NCBI GenBank assembly: GCA_964493125.1
Contig: CAZBMS010000001.1
Location: 1 to 64,000 of the forward strand
Direction of reading: 5' to 3'
DNA from: QGNO01 sp964493125
Lineage (GTDB): Bacteria; Chloroflexota; Dehalococcoidia; Lucifugimonadales; QGNO01
DNA: 64,000 nt
A model generated the notes under the pieces. That model was not told where the DNA came from, searched no databases, and saw only the letters and a list, made by a program, of their open reading frames with translations. The translations under genes were made by a program, and so were the position numbers. Positions 16,347 through 24,904 of this stretch are shown here, piece after piece. Numbering within the stretch: the stretch's first letter is position 1; each line of letters opens with the position of its first letter.

Positions 16347-17618
16347 TTAGGTTCCTGTATCCCAGCTAGATATATATTTCTCTTGCTCAGGAGTAAGAGT
16401 GTCTATTTCTATACCTAAGGAGGCCAGTTTCAACCTTCCTACTTCTCGATCGATTTCTTGCGGGACGGGGTACACATTTGGTGCCAAACTCTCGCTTTGA
16501 TCGTTGAGAAATTCAACTGTGAGTGCTTGGTTAGCAAAACTCATATCCATTACGGCTGAAGGATGTCCCTCTGCGGCTGCTAGATTAATCAGTCGACCCT
16601 CGCCTAGAAGGAACAATTTACGCCCGTCCTCAAGGGAGAACTCCTCCACAGAGTCACGAACTGTGCGTTGTGATTCTGACATTTCACTTAGAGCATGTAT
16701 GTTAATTTCTACATTGAAGTGGCCACTATTGGCTAGTAGGGCGCCATCCTTCATTATTTCCAAATGTTCTTTGTCTATAGCATTCATGCCGCCTGTAACG
16801 GTTATGAATACATCGCCTGTCTTCGCTGCTTCTAGCATAGGCATTACTTGAAAACCGTCCATTACTGCTTCGAGAGCACGTACGGGATCGATTTCGGTAA
16901 CAATAACGTGACTACCTAAGCCTCGTGCCCGGTTCGCTACGCCACGTCCGCACCAACCGTACCCTATGACCACAACCTTGCGTCCAGCCCAAAGGAGGTT
17001 AGTAGCTCTTGTTATCCCATCTAATGTGCTTTGGCCTGTCCCATACCTGTTGTCAAACAGGTGTTTAGTATCCGCGTCATTAACCACGATTATTGGATAA
17101 AGCAACTTAGAGTCTCTCGCGAGAGCACTGAGGCGTGTTACGCCTGTAGTTGTTTCTTCCGTTCCACCCTTAATATTATTTAGCAAATCTTGTCGTTCGG
17201 TATGTACTATGGCTACGAGATCAGCCCCATCATCTAGCGTTATATGAGGAGCATGTTCTAGAGCTGAGTGAATGTGTTTGTAGTATGTTTCATTGTCCGC
17301 ACCTTTGATTGAGTAGGTTGGAATTTCATATCGGGTTACCAGGGCTGCAGCAACATCGTCCTGAGTGCTAAGGGGATTGCTTGCACATAGGGCTACTTGA
17401 GCTCCTCCGTCTCGTAACGTTAAAACTAGGTTTGCTGTTTCTGAAGTTACGTGTAAGCACGCCGATATGCGTAGGCCGTCTAAAGGTCGTTCTTTAGCAA
17501 ATCGTTTCCTGATGAGATCTAGAACTGGCATGTCTCTTGCTGCCCACTCTATTCTAGACACTCCTTGGTCAGCGAGGTTTAAATCTTTGACATCTCCTGG
17601 GGTTCTTTTCGTTTTCAA
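16347..17618 (-). CDS. ahcY: S-adenosylhomocysteine hydrolase
   Basis: Splits SAH into homocysteine and adenosine, removing the inhibitory by-product of methylation. The N-terminal domain has CLHVTSETANLVLTL. The NAD-binding site reads VVIGYGWCGRGVANRARGLG, and the segment DADTKHLFDNRYGTGQS carries the substrate Lys and Asp. The C-terminal part includes LTPEQEKYISSW. The length of 423 is normal. It sits between the PfkB kinase and metK in the SAM-responsive operon, matching its role in the methyl cycle. Confidence 0.96.
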   Translation of the reverse strand: MKTKRTPGDVKDLNLADQGVSRIEWAARDMPVLDLIRKRFAKERPLDGLRISACLHVTSETANLVLTLRDGGAQVALCASNPLSTQDDVAAALVTRYEIPTYSIKGADNETYYKHIHSALEHAPHITLDDGADLVAIVHTERQDLLNNIKGGTEETTTGVTRLSALARDSKLLYPIIVVNDADTKHLFDNRYGTGQSTLDGITRATNLLWAGRKVVVIGYGWCGRGVANRARGLGSHVIVTEIDPVRALEAVMDGFQVMPMLEAAKTGDVFITVTGGMNAIDKEHLEIMKDGALLANSGHFNVEINIHALSEMSESQRTVRDSVEEFSLEDGRKLFLLGEGRLINLAAAEGHPSAVMDMSFANQALTVEFLNDQSESLAPNVYPVPQEIDREVGRLKLASLGIEIDTLTPEQEKYISSWDTGT

Positions 17619-17634
17619 CTTTCCTCCGTTTATT

Positions 17635-18591
17635 CTATGTTTTGCTGAGTTGTTTTTGAGAAGGTACTTTAATATCTACATTGGTATCAAATTTCGTCAT
17701 TGCTCGGAAGTTTTCGTACCGTTCTTGGATGTCTTTATTGGTTAAAGAATCAAGCCGATCAACCCCGAAAGTTTCTACAGTGAAGGATGCTAAAACAGAC
17801 CCAATTACCATCGCTTGACGCAGGTTTTTCTTAGAAAGTGTTCCGGTAGCTGATAGGTATCCGAGGAATCCTCCAGCAAATGTGTCACCAGCTCCGGTTG
17901 GGTCAACCACTTCGTCAATTGGATATGCTGGAATAACGAAAGTGTCACTGGATGTGAATCCTATAAGGCCAGCACCACCCCTTTTGATTACCAATATGGA
18001 CGGTCCTTTTTTCAGAATTAGTCTTGCGGCTTTTACTAAGTTGGGTTCTTTTGCGAGTAACTTAACTTCTGATTCATTGATAAGTAGTGCATCAAGTAAT
18101 TCTATAACTTCGTTAAGAGGATCTGGTTTGCTTTCAATCCAATAATTCATTGTGTCACCTACCACGAGTTTAGGTCGATGGTTCATCTGGTGTAATACGT
18201 CCTTTTGAAGGTCTGGATCTATATTGCCCAAAAAAAGGTATTCACTATTTTTCTCTTCTGATCCCAGTAGAGGCTTGAAGTCAGAAAAAACGTTTAGTTT
18301 AGTGTCGATGGTTAGAGTTTCTGAAAAGTCGTTTCTATATTCGCCTATCCACTGGAAAGTTTCACCATGGGCTTTTTCTAGAGACGCTGTCCCTATTCCA
18401 TGGGATTGGAAGATAGATTCATCTCTAAAATCATTACCTACTATTGCCACCAGATTCACGGCCGAAAAATAGCTAGCGGCAACTGAAGAATAAGTCGCTG
18501 ACCCGCCGAGTGTGTTGGGCCGGCTTCCGTAGGGCGTTTTTATCGAATCGTAGGCTACTGAGCCAACAATTAAGATAGATTCATTAGGCAT
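17635..18591 (-). CDS. PfkB-family carbohydrate/nucleoside kinase
   Basis: A ribokinase-fold kinase of 318 residues. The N-terminal GG motif is in NTLGGSATYSSVAASYF and the C-terminal catalytic signature is DPTGAGDTFAGGFLGYL, where the Asp of GAGD is the base. NESE in the centre matches the magnesium-binding NxxE. The start is placed at ATG 18589-18591, overlapping the upstream gene by eight bases. A longer frame upstream is non-homologous basic sequence. Adjacent ahcY releases adenosine, so an adenosine kinase role would fit, but the sequence alone leaves sugar substrates possible. Confidence 0.87.
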   Translation of the reverse strand: MPNESILIVGSVAYDSIKTPYGSRPNTLGGSATYSSVAASYFSAVNLVAIVGNDFRDESIFQSHGIGTASLEKAHGETFQWIGEYRNDFSETLTIDTKLNVFSDFKPLLGSEEKNSEYLFLGNIDPDLQKDVLHQMNHRPKLVVGDTMNYWIESKPDPLNEVIELLDALLINESEVKLLAKEPNLVKAARLILKKGPSILVIKRGGAGLIGFTSSDTFVIPAYPIDEVVDPTGAGDTFAGGFLGYLSATGTLSKKNLRQAMVIGSVLASFTVETFGVDRLDSLTNKDIQERYENFRAMTKFDTNVDIKVPSQKQLSKT

Positions 18592-19027
18592 CTTCGATCT
18601 TTTTGACTGTACGCTTGGCACGCTTTGGTTTTTCTTCTTCGGTTGAACCTGTTGACGTGGTCCTATTACGCTTTGGTTTTTCTTTCTCAGATGACCTCGC
18701 CTGTTCCACCTTTTTCGATTTACTTGCACTACTTTTGTCGGGAGATTCGTTGGTGACCGTAGATGGACTAGATAATTTAATCTCTTCAGATTCGGGCACC
18801 AGGTTTAATGGTGCTTCAAGTTCTACTTTCTGAGTATTCCTTGTTCTCTTAGGAGACTTTTTTACTAATGGGTCTTGTAACGAAGCTTCTTTTATCCTTG
18901 ACGCTACACTTATAGTACGGCGTGTTTGAGTTACAGGATCGTCCAAAACCGATCCTCTCTGTAGGGCTTCGAATCTTTTCTTGTTTTGACGCTGCTTAAG
19001 GCGAGCTACTCGCTTACGTTTGTTCAT
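18584..19027 (-). CDS. Small basic low-complexity protein, function unknown
   Basis: A 147-residue product dominated by Lys, Arg, Ser, Glu and Thr. The N-terminal 25 residues (MNKRKRVARLKQRQNKKRFE) are helical and strongly basic. The C-terminal half has two near copies of EKPKRNRTT and EKPKRAKRT. No domain, signal peptide or membrane segment is seen. The frame is coupled to the kinase gene by an eight-base overlap and follows the rhodanese gene by about 30 bases, which supports it being translated. It could bind nucleic acid, but that is only suggested by charge. Confidence 0.65.
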   Translation of the reverse strand: MNKRKRVARLKQRQNKKRFEALQRGSVLDDPVTQTRRTISVASRIKEASLQDPLVKKSPKRTRNTQKVELEAPLNLVPESEEIKLSSPSTVTNESPDKSSASKSKKVEQARSSEKEKPKRNRTTSTGSTEEEKPKRAKRTVKKIEDA

Positions 19028-19056
19028 ATCAACCTTCTAAATAATGTATTGGTTTT

Positions 19057-19404
19057 CTAACTATCGGTTTCGTATGTTGTTGGGTACCCTTGGTCTATCC
19101 AAGCTCCCGTTCCATCTTCTATGTTAAATAATATGCTAGAGTCTCGACCCATAGCTGCCGCCATTTCACAGGCTAGGGCACTTCGGACTCCTGCGGCACA
19201 TATGAATAGCAGATTGCTGTCGTTAGGAAGAGTATCTACCTGGGATATTATATCTTCTACGGGTATATGAATGGCACCTGTTACGTGGCCAGCGTTCCAT
19301 TCGTCAAGTTGTCTCACGTCCACTACAGTGGAATCTCCCTGTTCGTATAATTTGTAAGCTTCTTCTAAAGAAATCCTTTGAAATGGTTCACTTTGTTCTG
19401 ACAT
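19057..19404 (-). CDS. Single-domain rhodanese-like protein
   Basis: A 115-residue rhodanese domain: VVDVRQLDEWNAGHVTGAIH in the N-terminal half and the active-site loop FICAAGVRS with the catalytic Cys, then a C-terminal GTGAWIDQGYP. Such proteins carry persulfide sulfur or act as sulfurtransferases in the cytoplasm. It lies second in the SAM-riboswitch operon after the mtnA-like gene, which suggests a sulfur-handling role, but the sulfur acceptor is unknown. Confidence 0.9.
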   Translation of the reverse strand: MSEQSEPFQRISLEEAYKLYEQGDSTVVDVRQLDEWNAGHVTGAIHIPVEDIISQVDTLPNDSNLLFICAAGVRSALACEMAAAMGRDSSILFNIEDGTGAWIDQGYPTTYETDS

Positions 19405-19471
19405 ATAGATTTTCCCTCGTTTGATTATTAACTTTGTTGAAATATTCCCCAGGTAATATTTCTTTGGGATC

Positions 19472-20527
19472 TCACTGATTTATCATGGTGCCGACCTTTG
19501 AGAACTTCTCAAGTTCACTATCAAAAGGAGGCTCTATCGTTCCTTTCTCAGTAACGATTCCGGTAACGTATTTGCTTGGTGTGATATCAACAGAAGGGTT
19601 GTGTATGGCTATTCCTTTTGGTGTAACTAGGGGCTTGCTGAATTGGAGTACCTCCGTTGAATCTCGTTCTTCCAGTCCGATTGAATCCCATGTTTTCTCA
19701 GGCTGGTCTATGTTCGAAGTTGGGGACATCACATAAAAGGGAATTTCGTTGGCGTGTGCGATAACTGCGAGAGGATAGGTGCCTATAGTTCCAACTATAT
19801 CCCCTTTAGAGGATATTCTGTCACCTCCCACTACGACACAATCAACCTTCCCCGAGGCCATATATTTCCCTGCAGCGGAGTCAACTATTAGTGTGCTTGG
19901 TATTCCGAGCTGTACCAGCTCCCACATTGTGAGTCGAGAACCCTCCAGCATTGGCCTTGTTTCAGATACAATAACATTTAAATTCTTGCTACGGGTATAT
20001 GCTGCCCGTATGGCTCCCAAGGCTGTGCCAAATCCAGTAGTTGCTAATGCCCCGCTATTAGAGAAGGTTAGTACAGTCCCGTCTTTGGGCAATAGATAAG
20101 AGCCGATTTCCCCAATAAGCTGATTTGCTGCCAAGTCTTCTTTATGTATTGTTATAGCTTCTTCTTCCATAAGGCTTCGTACTGAAGAAATGGCTTTGGC
20201 GGAGTATCCTGCCAGAAGAACCCTAGAGATGGCTTTTTCAAGACTTAGGTTGGTTGGGTTAGCATTTGCCAGTTCTTTTCCAGCGTCTCCCAAGTAGTTA
20301 AACATTCTTTGCAAATCGAGAGTGTTAATGGATTTCGATGCCAGCACCAATGCATATGATCCTGCTACGGCCACTAAAGAAGAGCCCCTTATCTGCATGT
20401 TGTATAAGGCCGAAATGACTTCCGTGTGCGTGTGTGCTGTGACTACAGACTGCTCTTGCGGAAGCATTAGCTGGTCAAGCACTCGTAAGGAATCTCCAGT
20501 CCATTCTAGGGGTACTATTTCGGGCAT
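19472..20527 (-). CDS. mtnA: MtnA-like sugar-1-phosphate isomerase (aIF2B/MtnA family), Cys-to-Ser variant
   Basis: A 351-residue member of the MtnA/eIF2B family, which isomerises 5-methylthioribose-1-phosphate to the ribulose form in methionine salvage. Family motifs are IRGSSLVAVAGSYAL, NSGALATTGFGTALGAIR, SETRPMLEGSRLTMWEL and VVVGGDRI. The conserved Asp is D236. In the family motif LTHCNxG the catalytic Cys is here S156 (LTFSNSG, codon at 20060-20062), so activity is uncertain. The start at 20527 has GGAG upstream and lies just after the riboswitch terminator. A longer frame would run through the riboswitch and is rejected. Confidence 0.88.
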   Translation of the reverse strand: MPEIVPLEWTGDSLRVLDQLMLPQEQSVVTAHTHTEVISALYNMQIRGSSLVAVAGSYALVLASKSINTLDLQRMFNYLGDAGKELANANPTNLSLEKAISRVLLAGYSAKAISSVRSLMEEEAITIHKEDLAANQLIGEIGSYLLPKDGTVLTFSNSGALATTGFGTALGAIRAAYTRSKNLNVIVSETRPMLEGSRLTMWELVQLGIPSTLIVDSAAGKYMASGKVDCVVVGGDRISSKGDIVGTIGTYPLAVIAHANEIPFYVMSPTSNIDQPEKTWDSIGLEERDSTEVLQFSKPLVTPKGIAIHNPSVDITPSKYVTGIVTEKGTIEPPFDSELEKFSKVGTMINQ

Positions 20528-20544
20528 ACATTTTCTCCAGTACA

Positions 20545-20573
20545 CAAAAAAACTTCTCGATGAGTCGAGAAGT
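20545..20573 (-). terminator. Intrinsic terminator of the SAM-I riboswitch
   Basis: On the - strand a perfect 9-bp stem (ACTTCTCGA with TCGAGAAGT) closes a 4-base loop and runs into seven T residues. It lies between the aptamer and the mtnA start, where the SAM-bound riboswitch would end transcription. Confidence 0.93.
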
Positions 20574-20586
20574 AATTTACTCTTCG

Positions 20587-20701
20587 CTCCCATCTTCCAA
20601 GCTGTCAAGCTTGCCGGAGTTGGCACCGTAACGCTTTTTCACCTAAACGACCGGTTGCCGGGCTTCACAGGGCCGGTTCCCTCTGCCACTCTTGATAAGA
20701 G
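20587..20701 (-). ncRNA. SAM-I (S-box) riboswitch aptamer
   Basis: Read on the - strand, the sequence shows the S-box consensus in order: CTTATCAAGAG, GGCAGAGGGAACCGGCCC, TGTGAAGCCCGGCAACC, ACGGTGCCAACTCCGGC and AAGATGGGAG. The P1 helix closes by eight base pairs (CTCTTATC with GATGGGAG, two of them G-U). A terminator follows directly. The class binds SAM and shuts off methionine and SAM genes. The operon downstream contains metK and ahcY, which matches. Confidence is high from primary sequence and context. Confidence 0.96.
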
Positions 20702-20725
20702 AATGTACCTATGGAATTGTGCGAA

Positions 20726-20754
20726 ATATTACTATGCTAGGCACTAAGTGTCAA
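20726..20754 (-). promoter_or_regulatory. Sigma-70-type promoter for the SAM-riboswitch operon
   Basis: On the - strand TTGACA (20749-20754) and TAATAT (20726-20731) are separated by exactly 17 bases. The predicted start is about 20-25 bases before the SAM-I aptamer. Both boxes are near consensus. Confidence 0.88.
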
Positions 20755-20814
20755 GGTAGAAGGCTGTTATGATGACGACCGCCTTTGATGTTTTAGACAA
20801 GGTGATTGACAGTA

Positions 20815-21162
20815 TTATGATCGTTTGGAAACTTTGCCAAATTCGTTAATATAGTGAGTACCCAGGGTCTTCGCGTTGTTTTTATCTATAACTTCTCTTA
20901 ACGCTAACTTGGAGATTCTTGGATCTAGCCGTAGTACAGTACCGATTGCTACATAAAGAATATCTACTGCCTCATTAGCGATCCGCTCCTCACTTTCATT
21001 TAGAATCGAGTAATTTAGTTCGTCTACCTCTTCGACTTGAATAGGTATACGGCTAAGTAGTTCTTCTCGTGTCGTTTTACCAGTGATTCCAAAACGTTCA
21101 TGAAATGACTGAACCGACTCAGAAAGTTTAGAGATTAGACTTTGTATTTCAGAGATTTGCAT
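20815..21162 (-). CDS. MazG-like nucleotide pyrophosphohydrolase-type protein
   Basis: A 115-residue all-helical protein with the metal-binding pattern of the MazG/HisE superfamily: EEVDEL in the first helix pair and ANEAVDILYVAIG in the second. Family members hydrolyse nucleoside triphosphates or related phosphoribosyl nucleotides to monophosphates. The substrate cannot be read from the sequence. It is on the same strand as the methyl-cycle operon, but the operon promoter lies after its stop, so it is probably a separate unit downstream of the gamma-glutamyltransferase gene. Confidence 0.75.
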   Translation of the reverse strand: MQISEIQSLISKLSESVQSFHERFGITGKTTREELLSRIPIQVEEVDELNYSILNESEERIANEAVDILYVAIGTVLRLDPRISKLALREVIDKNNAKTLGTHYINEFGKVSKRS

Positions 21163-21249
21163 AGTGACCTCTAGCTATTATGGGAGTTCTAGGTTTACAG
21201 TGATTAAAGGGGCAACGAATATTAACAAGCAATGGCTGACGCATATAGT

Positions 21250-23037
21250 TTAGCGGCCCATAGCGTATCCCTCTCTGCGGGCATCTGCTGCTCCTACGAT
21301 AATACCCTTGTCTCTGTCAATTTGAATTGCACATACGTTCCCTACGCGACCTGTCCATTCTTCCCAGACGTCGATTTTATGTCCACGGGTTCTTAGATTT
21401 TCAATTACGTCTGCCTCGATACGTGCTTCGGCTGCAGCTTGCCCAGGATAATATGAATGGGGCCAAAATGAACTAGGAAAACTAAAAGTTGCGATACGAG
21501 GTGCCTCTATTGCCTCTTGTGGGTTCATTCCAAACTCGACCATATTAATTAGTGATTGCACCATAGACTGACACTGTGTGTCTCCTCCAGGAGTTCCGTA
21601 GGCCATCCAGAACTGTCCATTCTTAAACGCCATCGCTGGATTAGGGGTTAACCTAGGACGTTTCCCGGGCTCTAGGGCGCTGGGATGTTTAGGATCTAAC
21701 CAGCTTTGCGAGCCTCTAGCCGATGCGATCATTCCTAGGCCAGGAATTATAGGAGCTCCATAGATGCCATCGCTCGGCGTAACAGAGAAAGCGTTACCCC
21801 AACGGTCTACTGTGCATGCGTAGCTGGTATCAGGTTGAATAGGTCCGTCTCTTGGCCCAGGAGTTTGCGGAATTGCTCTTGAGTTATCTCCTTGATATGG
21901 CCAAGGATCTCCTGCTAGGGGCATTTCTGGGACAGCGTTCATCATGTTTATTGATTGGTATCTCATGGCGGCGTAGTCCTTGGATATAAGGCCCTCAATT
22001 GGTACGTCAACAAAGTCAGGATCGCCGTAGAATGCTTCCCTGTCAGCAAATGATAGCTTTAGCGCTTCGATTATTGCATGCAGGTAATCCGCACTATTGT
22101 GCCCCATCGATTTTAGGTCAAAGGACTCAAGTATTTGTAGTGTTTGGATATTGACAGGCCCTTGAGACCATGGGCCACAAGTCATAATCTCAGTGTCTCG
22201 AAAGTGGCCTTTAGTTGGAGTCTCGATCAGGACCCTATAGGCCTCCATGTCAGCCATGTTGAGCAAGCCCCCCTCCGACTGTATGAAATCGGTGATTTCC
22301 TTGGCGATGTCCCCTTTGTAGAAAAAGTCCATAGTTGCTTCAAGCGCTGCTTCTCGTCCTTCTTTTGCCTTGGACCTTTCGATTGCAATCAGCCTTAAGA
22401 AAGTTTTAGCAAGGTCCTTTTGAAATATGACCTGGCCGATTTCTGGCACTGTGCCATTGGGCATGAAGATGCTATTCGTAGATGGCCAAGTGTGAATGTT
22501 GCCTTCTGTACCCTGAGTTCCGCTGCCAGTCCGCAATTCGAAAGCCGTAGTTTGCGCAGTTCCAATTTCCAAAGTCTCTTTCAATGAGATTGAAGTTGGG
22601 AATCCAGTTTCGGCAAGTTCCAGCGCTGGCGTGACAATTTTTTCAAAGGACATAGTTCCGAATCTCATCAAAGCAGTGAGGTATGCACGGGGGGCACCTG
22701 GGGTGATGCATTGCAGGACACCCGATCGTATCTCCCCTCCAGAATGTGTTTTGAAGTGTTCGATGTTTGCGCCGCTAGGCCAACGACCTAGACCATCAAT
22801 GCTGACGGTTTCCTCTTTGTCTGCCCTATGGATGATCATAGGGGCGACTCCTCCGAAACTTACCCAGTGCGGTAGTACTGTCCCTAGTACTATGCCGGCT
22901 GCGACTCCTGCATCAATGGCGTTCCCACCTTGTTCTAATATTCGATAACCAGCGGCCGTAGCTAGCCAGTGCCCAGTGGACACCATATGAGATGTCCCCG
23001 TAATTGCGGGTCTGTAAGAAGTTAGTCCAGAGGGCAA
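21250..23037 (-). CDS. ggt: Gamma-glutamyltransferase family protein (Ntn hydrolase)
   Basis: A 595-residue proenzyme of the family that cleaves gamma-glutamyl amides such as glutathione. The N-terminal part has VSTGHWLATAAGYRILEQGG with GGNAIDAGVAA. Autocleavage should occur before T404 in PDTSYACTVDRWGNAFSV, the counterpart of the usual TTHxSVVD. The substrate Gly-Gly loop is TPGGDTQCQSM. No signal peptide is visible, so it is probably cytoplasmic. The start is TTG 23037 with GGAGG six bases before it. It lies next to the 5-oxoprolinase genes, whose product, glutamate, links the two activities. Confidence 0.93.
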   Translation of the reverse strand: MPSGLTSYRPAITGTSHMVSTGHWLATAAGYRILEQGGNAIDAGVAAGIVLGTVLPHWVSFGGVAPMIIHRADKEETVSIDGLGRWPSGANIEHFKTHSGGEIRSGVLQCITPGAPRAYLTALMRFGTMSFEKIVTPALELAETGFPTSISLKETLEIGTAQTTAFELRTGSGTQGTEGNIHTWPSTNSIFMPNGTVPEIGQVIFQKDLAKTFLRLIAIERSKAKEGREAALEATMDFFYKGDIAKEITDFIQSEGGLLNMADMEAYRVLIETPTKGHFRDTEIMTCGPWSQGPVNIQTLQILESFDLKSMGHNSADYLHAIIEALKLSFADREAFYGDPDFVDVPIEGLISKDYAAMRYQSINMMNAVPEMPLAGDPWPYQGDNSRAIPQTPGPRDGPIQPDTSYACTVDRWGNAFSVTPSDGIYGAPIIPGLGMIASARGSQSWLDPKHPSALEPGKRPRLTPNPAMAFKNGQFWMAYGTPGGDTQCQSMVQSLINMVEFGMNPQEAIEAPRIATFSFPSSFWPHSYYPGQAAAEARIEADVIENLRTRGHKIDVWEEWTGRVGNVCAIQIDRDKGIIVGAADARREGYAMGR

Positions 23038-23066
23038 TTTACGCCTCCAACAAGCAATTTTGGCTG

Positions 23067-23095
23067 ATGGTAGGCTTCTAGGAGGTCAGTGTCAA
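23067..23095 (-). promoter_or_regulatory. Candidate promoter for the gamma-glutamyltransferase gene
   Basis: On the - strand TTGACA (23090-23095) and TACCAT (23067-23072) are separated by 17 bases and lie about 30 bases before the TTG start. The -35 box is perfect. The -10 box matches at the key TA..AT positions. Confidence 0.6.
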
Positions 23096-23103
23096 GTGAA
23101 TTA

Positions 23104-24207
23104 TTATTCCTCGACTTTCACATTGAAGTTAAAAGAATGACCGTCTAACTTAGCTTGGATGGTCGTATTTTTTGAAGAATGAGTGGACTCAGCTGATAGA
23201 CCAGTTTCGACCAGATATCGTTCGTCGTCGAGGGATACGGTGAAAAGTTGCTTTGAAAAGAAAATGGGCGTTGACTCAGCGACTCTCTTGATGAGATCTT
23301 CCTCTTCCACTAATTTTTTCAAGCCGCTTCTTACGTTGGTTTTGTTGAAGTGAATAGTGTCTCCAGGTGCCGCTTGTGCAAGATCTCCCATGTCGGCACT
23401 AATGACAGTTCCTATTTTTGTGTATCCCCCAGTAGTACCTCTATCGGACATAAGAATGATCGGAAGCCCATCACCGGTTATTTGGATGGCTCCAAATGGA
23501 ATCCCATCTGAGATAATGTCTGCACCTTGTTTATGTTGAATTTTAGGACCTGATAATCTATAGCCTATTCGATCGGATTGAGCGGTAACCTCGTATTCGG
23601 ATTTAAACAGTGTCTTAATGCCATTTTCTGTAAAGGCGTGATCTTGGGGACCCAATATCACGCCTACTTTGTGGGAGTGTTCGTATTTTGGCAGGGAAGA
23701 TTTTGGGAAGAAATGCCCTTCTATTCGATCGGTTGTTGGAGAACTTGAAAGCACGTCACCAGTTGAGAGTTGCCGCCCCTGAAATCCACCGATCCTTGCC
23801 TTCGTATATGTTGACCGACTCCCCAAGACAGGCTCCACATTTATTCCACCAGCGGCTGCTAGGTAAGCTCTCGCACCATTCTTGATGCCACCAAAAGTTA
23901 AGATAGAGCCTTCTTCCGCAATAGTTGCCACCCACATTGGGATTGATTCACCATCCAATTTAGGGTCGAGGTCGCCACCTGTAATAGCTATAACAGTATC
24001 ACCTAAGAATTTTAGTTCTGGTCCTACCAGGGTTATTTCCAAGCCTGCTTTCGATTGTTCATTGCCTACCAAAAGGTTAGCGATCCTTAGTGAGAATGTA
24101 TCCATTGCTCCTGATACAGGAACCCCGTAACGTTGATATCCGTATCGTCCTAGATCTTGAATAGTTGTGAAAATCCCACCAGTAACTACTTCTATGATCT
24201 CATTCAT
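23104..24207 (-). CDS. pxpC: 5-oxoprolinase subunit PxpC (biotin-dependent carboxyltransferase-like)
   Basis: A 367-residue protein of the KipA/PxpC family. The N-terminal EVVTGGIFTTIQDLGRYGYQ and RYGVPVSGAMDTFSLRIAN are hallmark motifs, followed by GGDLDPKLDG and a central DRIGYRLSGP. With PxpA and PxpB it catalyses ATP-dependent ring opening of 5-oxoproline to glutamate. Compared with the family (about 310 residues) the last 50-60 residues are extra and not recognised. It overlaps pxpB by eight bases, and the three genes are translationally linked in the order A, B, C. Confidence 0.92.
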   Translation of the reverse strand: MNEIIEVVTGGIFTTIQDLGRYGYQRYGVPVSGAMDTFSLRIANLLVGNEQSKAGLEITLVGPELKFLGDTVIAITGGDLDPKLDGESIPMWVATIAEEGSILTFGGIKNGARAYLAAAGGINVEPVLGSRSTYTKARIGGFQGRQLSTGDVLSSSPTTDRIEGHFFPKSSLPKYEHSHKVGVILGPQDHAFTENGIKTLFKSEYEVTAQSDRIGYRLSGPKIQHKQGADIISDGIPFGAIQITGDGLPIILMSDRGTTGGYTKIGTVISADMGDLAQAAPGDTIHFNKTNVRSGLKKLVEEEDLIKRVAESTPIFFSKQLFTVSLDDERYLVETGLSAESTHSSKNTTIQAKLDGHSFNFNVKVEE

Positions 24208-24901
24208 TGTTTTTCTCGTTCAAATTTGCTATTTTTTCGTACTCTTCGGAAGAGATTGGAGTAAATCTAATGTAGTCTCCTGGCTCAACCAATACGGGTG
24301 GATTTTTCGCGGGATCAAATAGGTTGAAGGGAGTTCGTCCTATAAGCTGCCAGCCTCCAGGGCTTTTTATAGGATAGATACCAGTTTGTTTTTCAGCTAT
24401 CCCGACCGATCCCGCAGGGATCTCAGTTCTGGGTGTTTGCAATCTGGGCGTTACTATCTTGTCTGACATTCCTCCCAAATATGGAAAGCCAGGAGTGAAA
24501 CCCATTGCGTAAACCAGGTAATCGTTACCTGAGTGAATGTCGATTACTTCTAATTCTGTAAGCCCGTTAAATTGAGCTACATAACTCAATTCGGGTCCAT
24601 ATTCGCCACCATAAACAGTGGGTATTTCTATGGTCTTAGGGGAACCTATAGTAGATTCGTTTATGGTGTTTTCTAAGTTCTTTATATCCATTTCCAAATC
24701 ATCTAATGATGAGATTAGAGGGTCGTAATTAATTAGGATCGAACAGTAAGTTGGTACTATGTCCAAAATCGCTGGAAGTTGTTGTTTTTCCAAAGTAACG
24801 GCTAAGTTTCGAACCGCTAAGTTAATTTCAGGGGATATAGAGTCTCCAACTTTAATGGTAAGTGCCCTATCTCCAGCGGGAACGATAGTCAGGTGAGACA
24901 T
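24200..24901 (-). CDS. pxpB: 5-oxoprolinase subunit PxpB
   Basis: A 233-residue KipI/allophanate hydrolase subunit 1-like protein. The family motif AMGFTPGFPYLGGM appears in the middle, then PRTEIPAGSVGIAEKQTGIY and SPGGWQLIGRTPFNLFDP near the end. The N-terminal part carries AGDRALTIKVGD. It acts with PxpC and PxpA in 5-oxoproline hydrolysis. The gene starts three bases after the pxpA stop. Confidence 0.93.
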   Translation of the reverse strand: MSHLTIVPAGDRALTIKVGDSISPEINLAVRNLAVTLEKQQLPAILDIVPTYCSILINYDPLISSLDDLEMDIKNLENTINESTIGSPKTIEIPTVYGGEYGPELSYVAQFNGLTELEVIDIHSGNDYLVYAMGFTPGFPYLGGMSDKIVTPRLQTPRTEIPAGSVGIAEKQTGIYPIKSPGGWQLIGRTPFNLFDPAKNPPVLVEPGDYIRFTPISSEEYEKIANLNEKNNE

Positions 24902-24904
24902 TGA

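Noticed and set aside
20527..20747. Coding frames on either strand over 20528-20747
   Set aside because: This segment is the SAM-I riboswitch and its terminator. The frames have no homology and the MtnA family start is at 20527.
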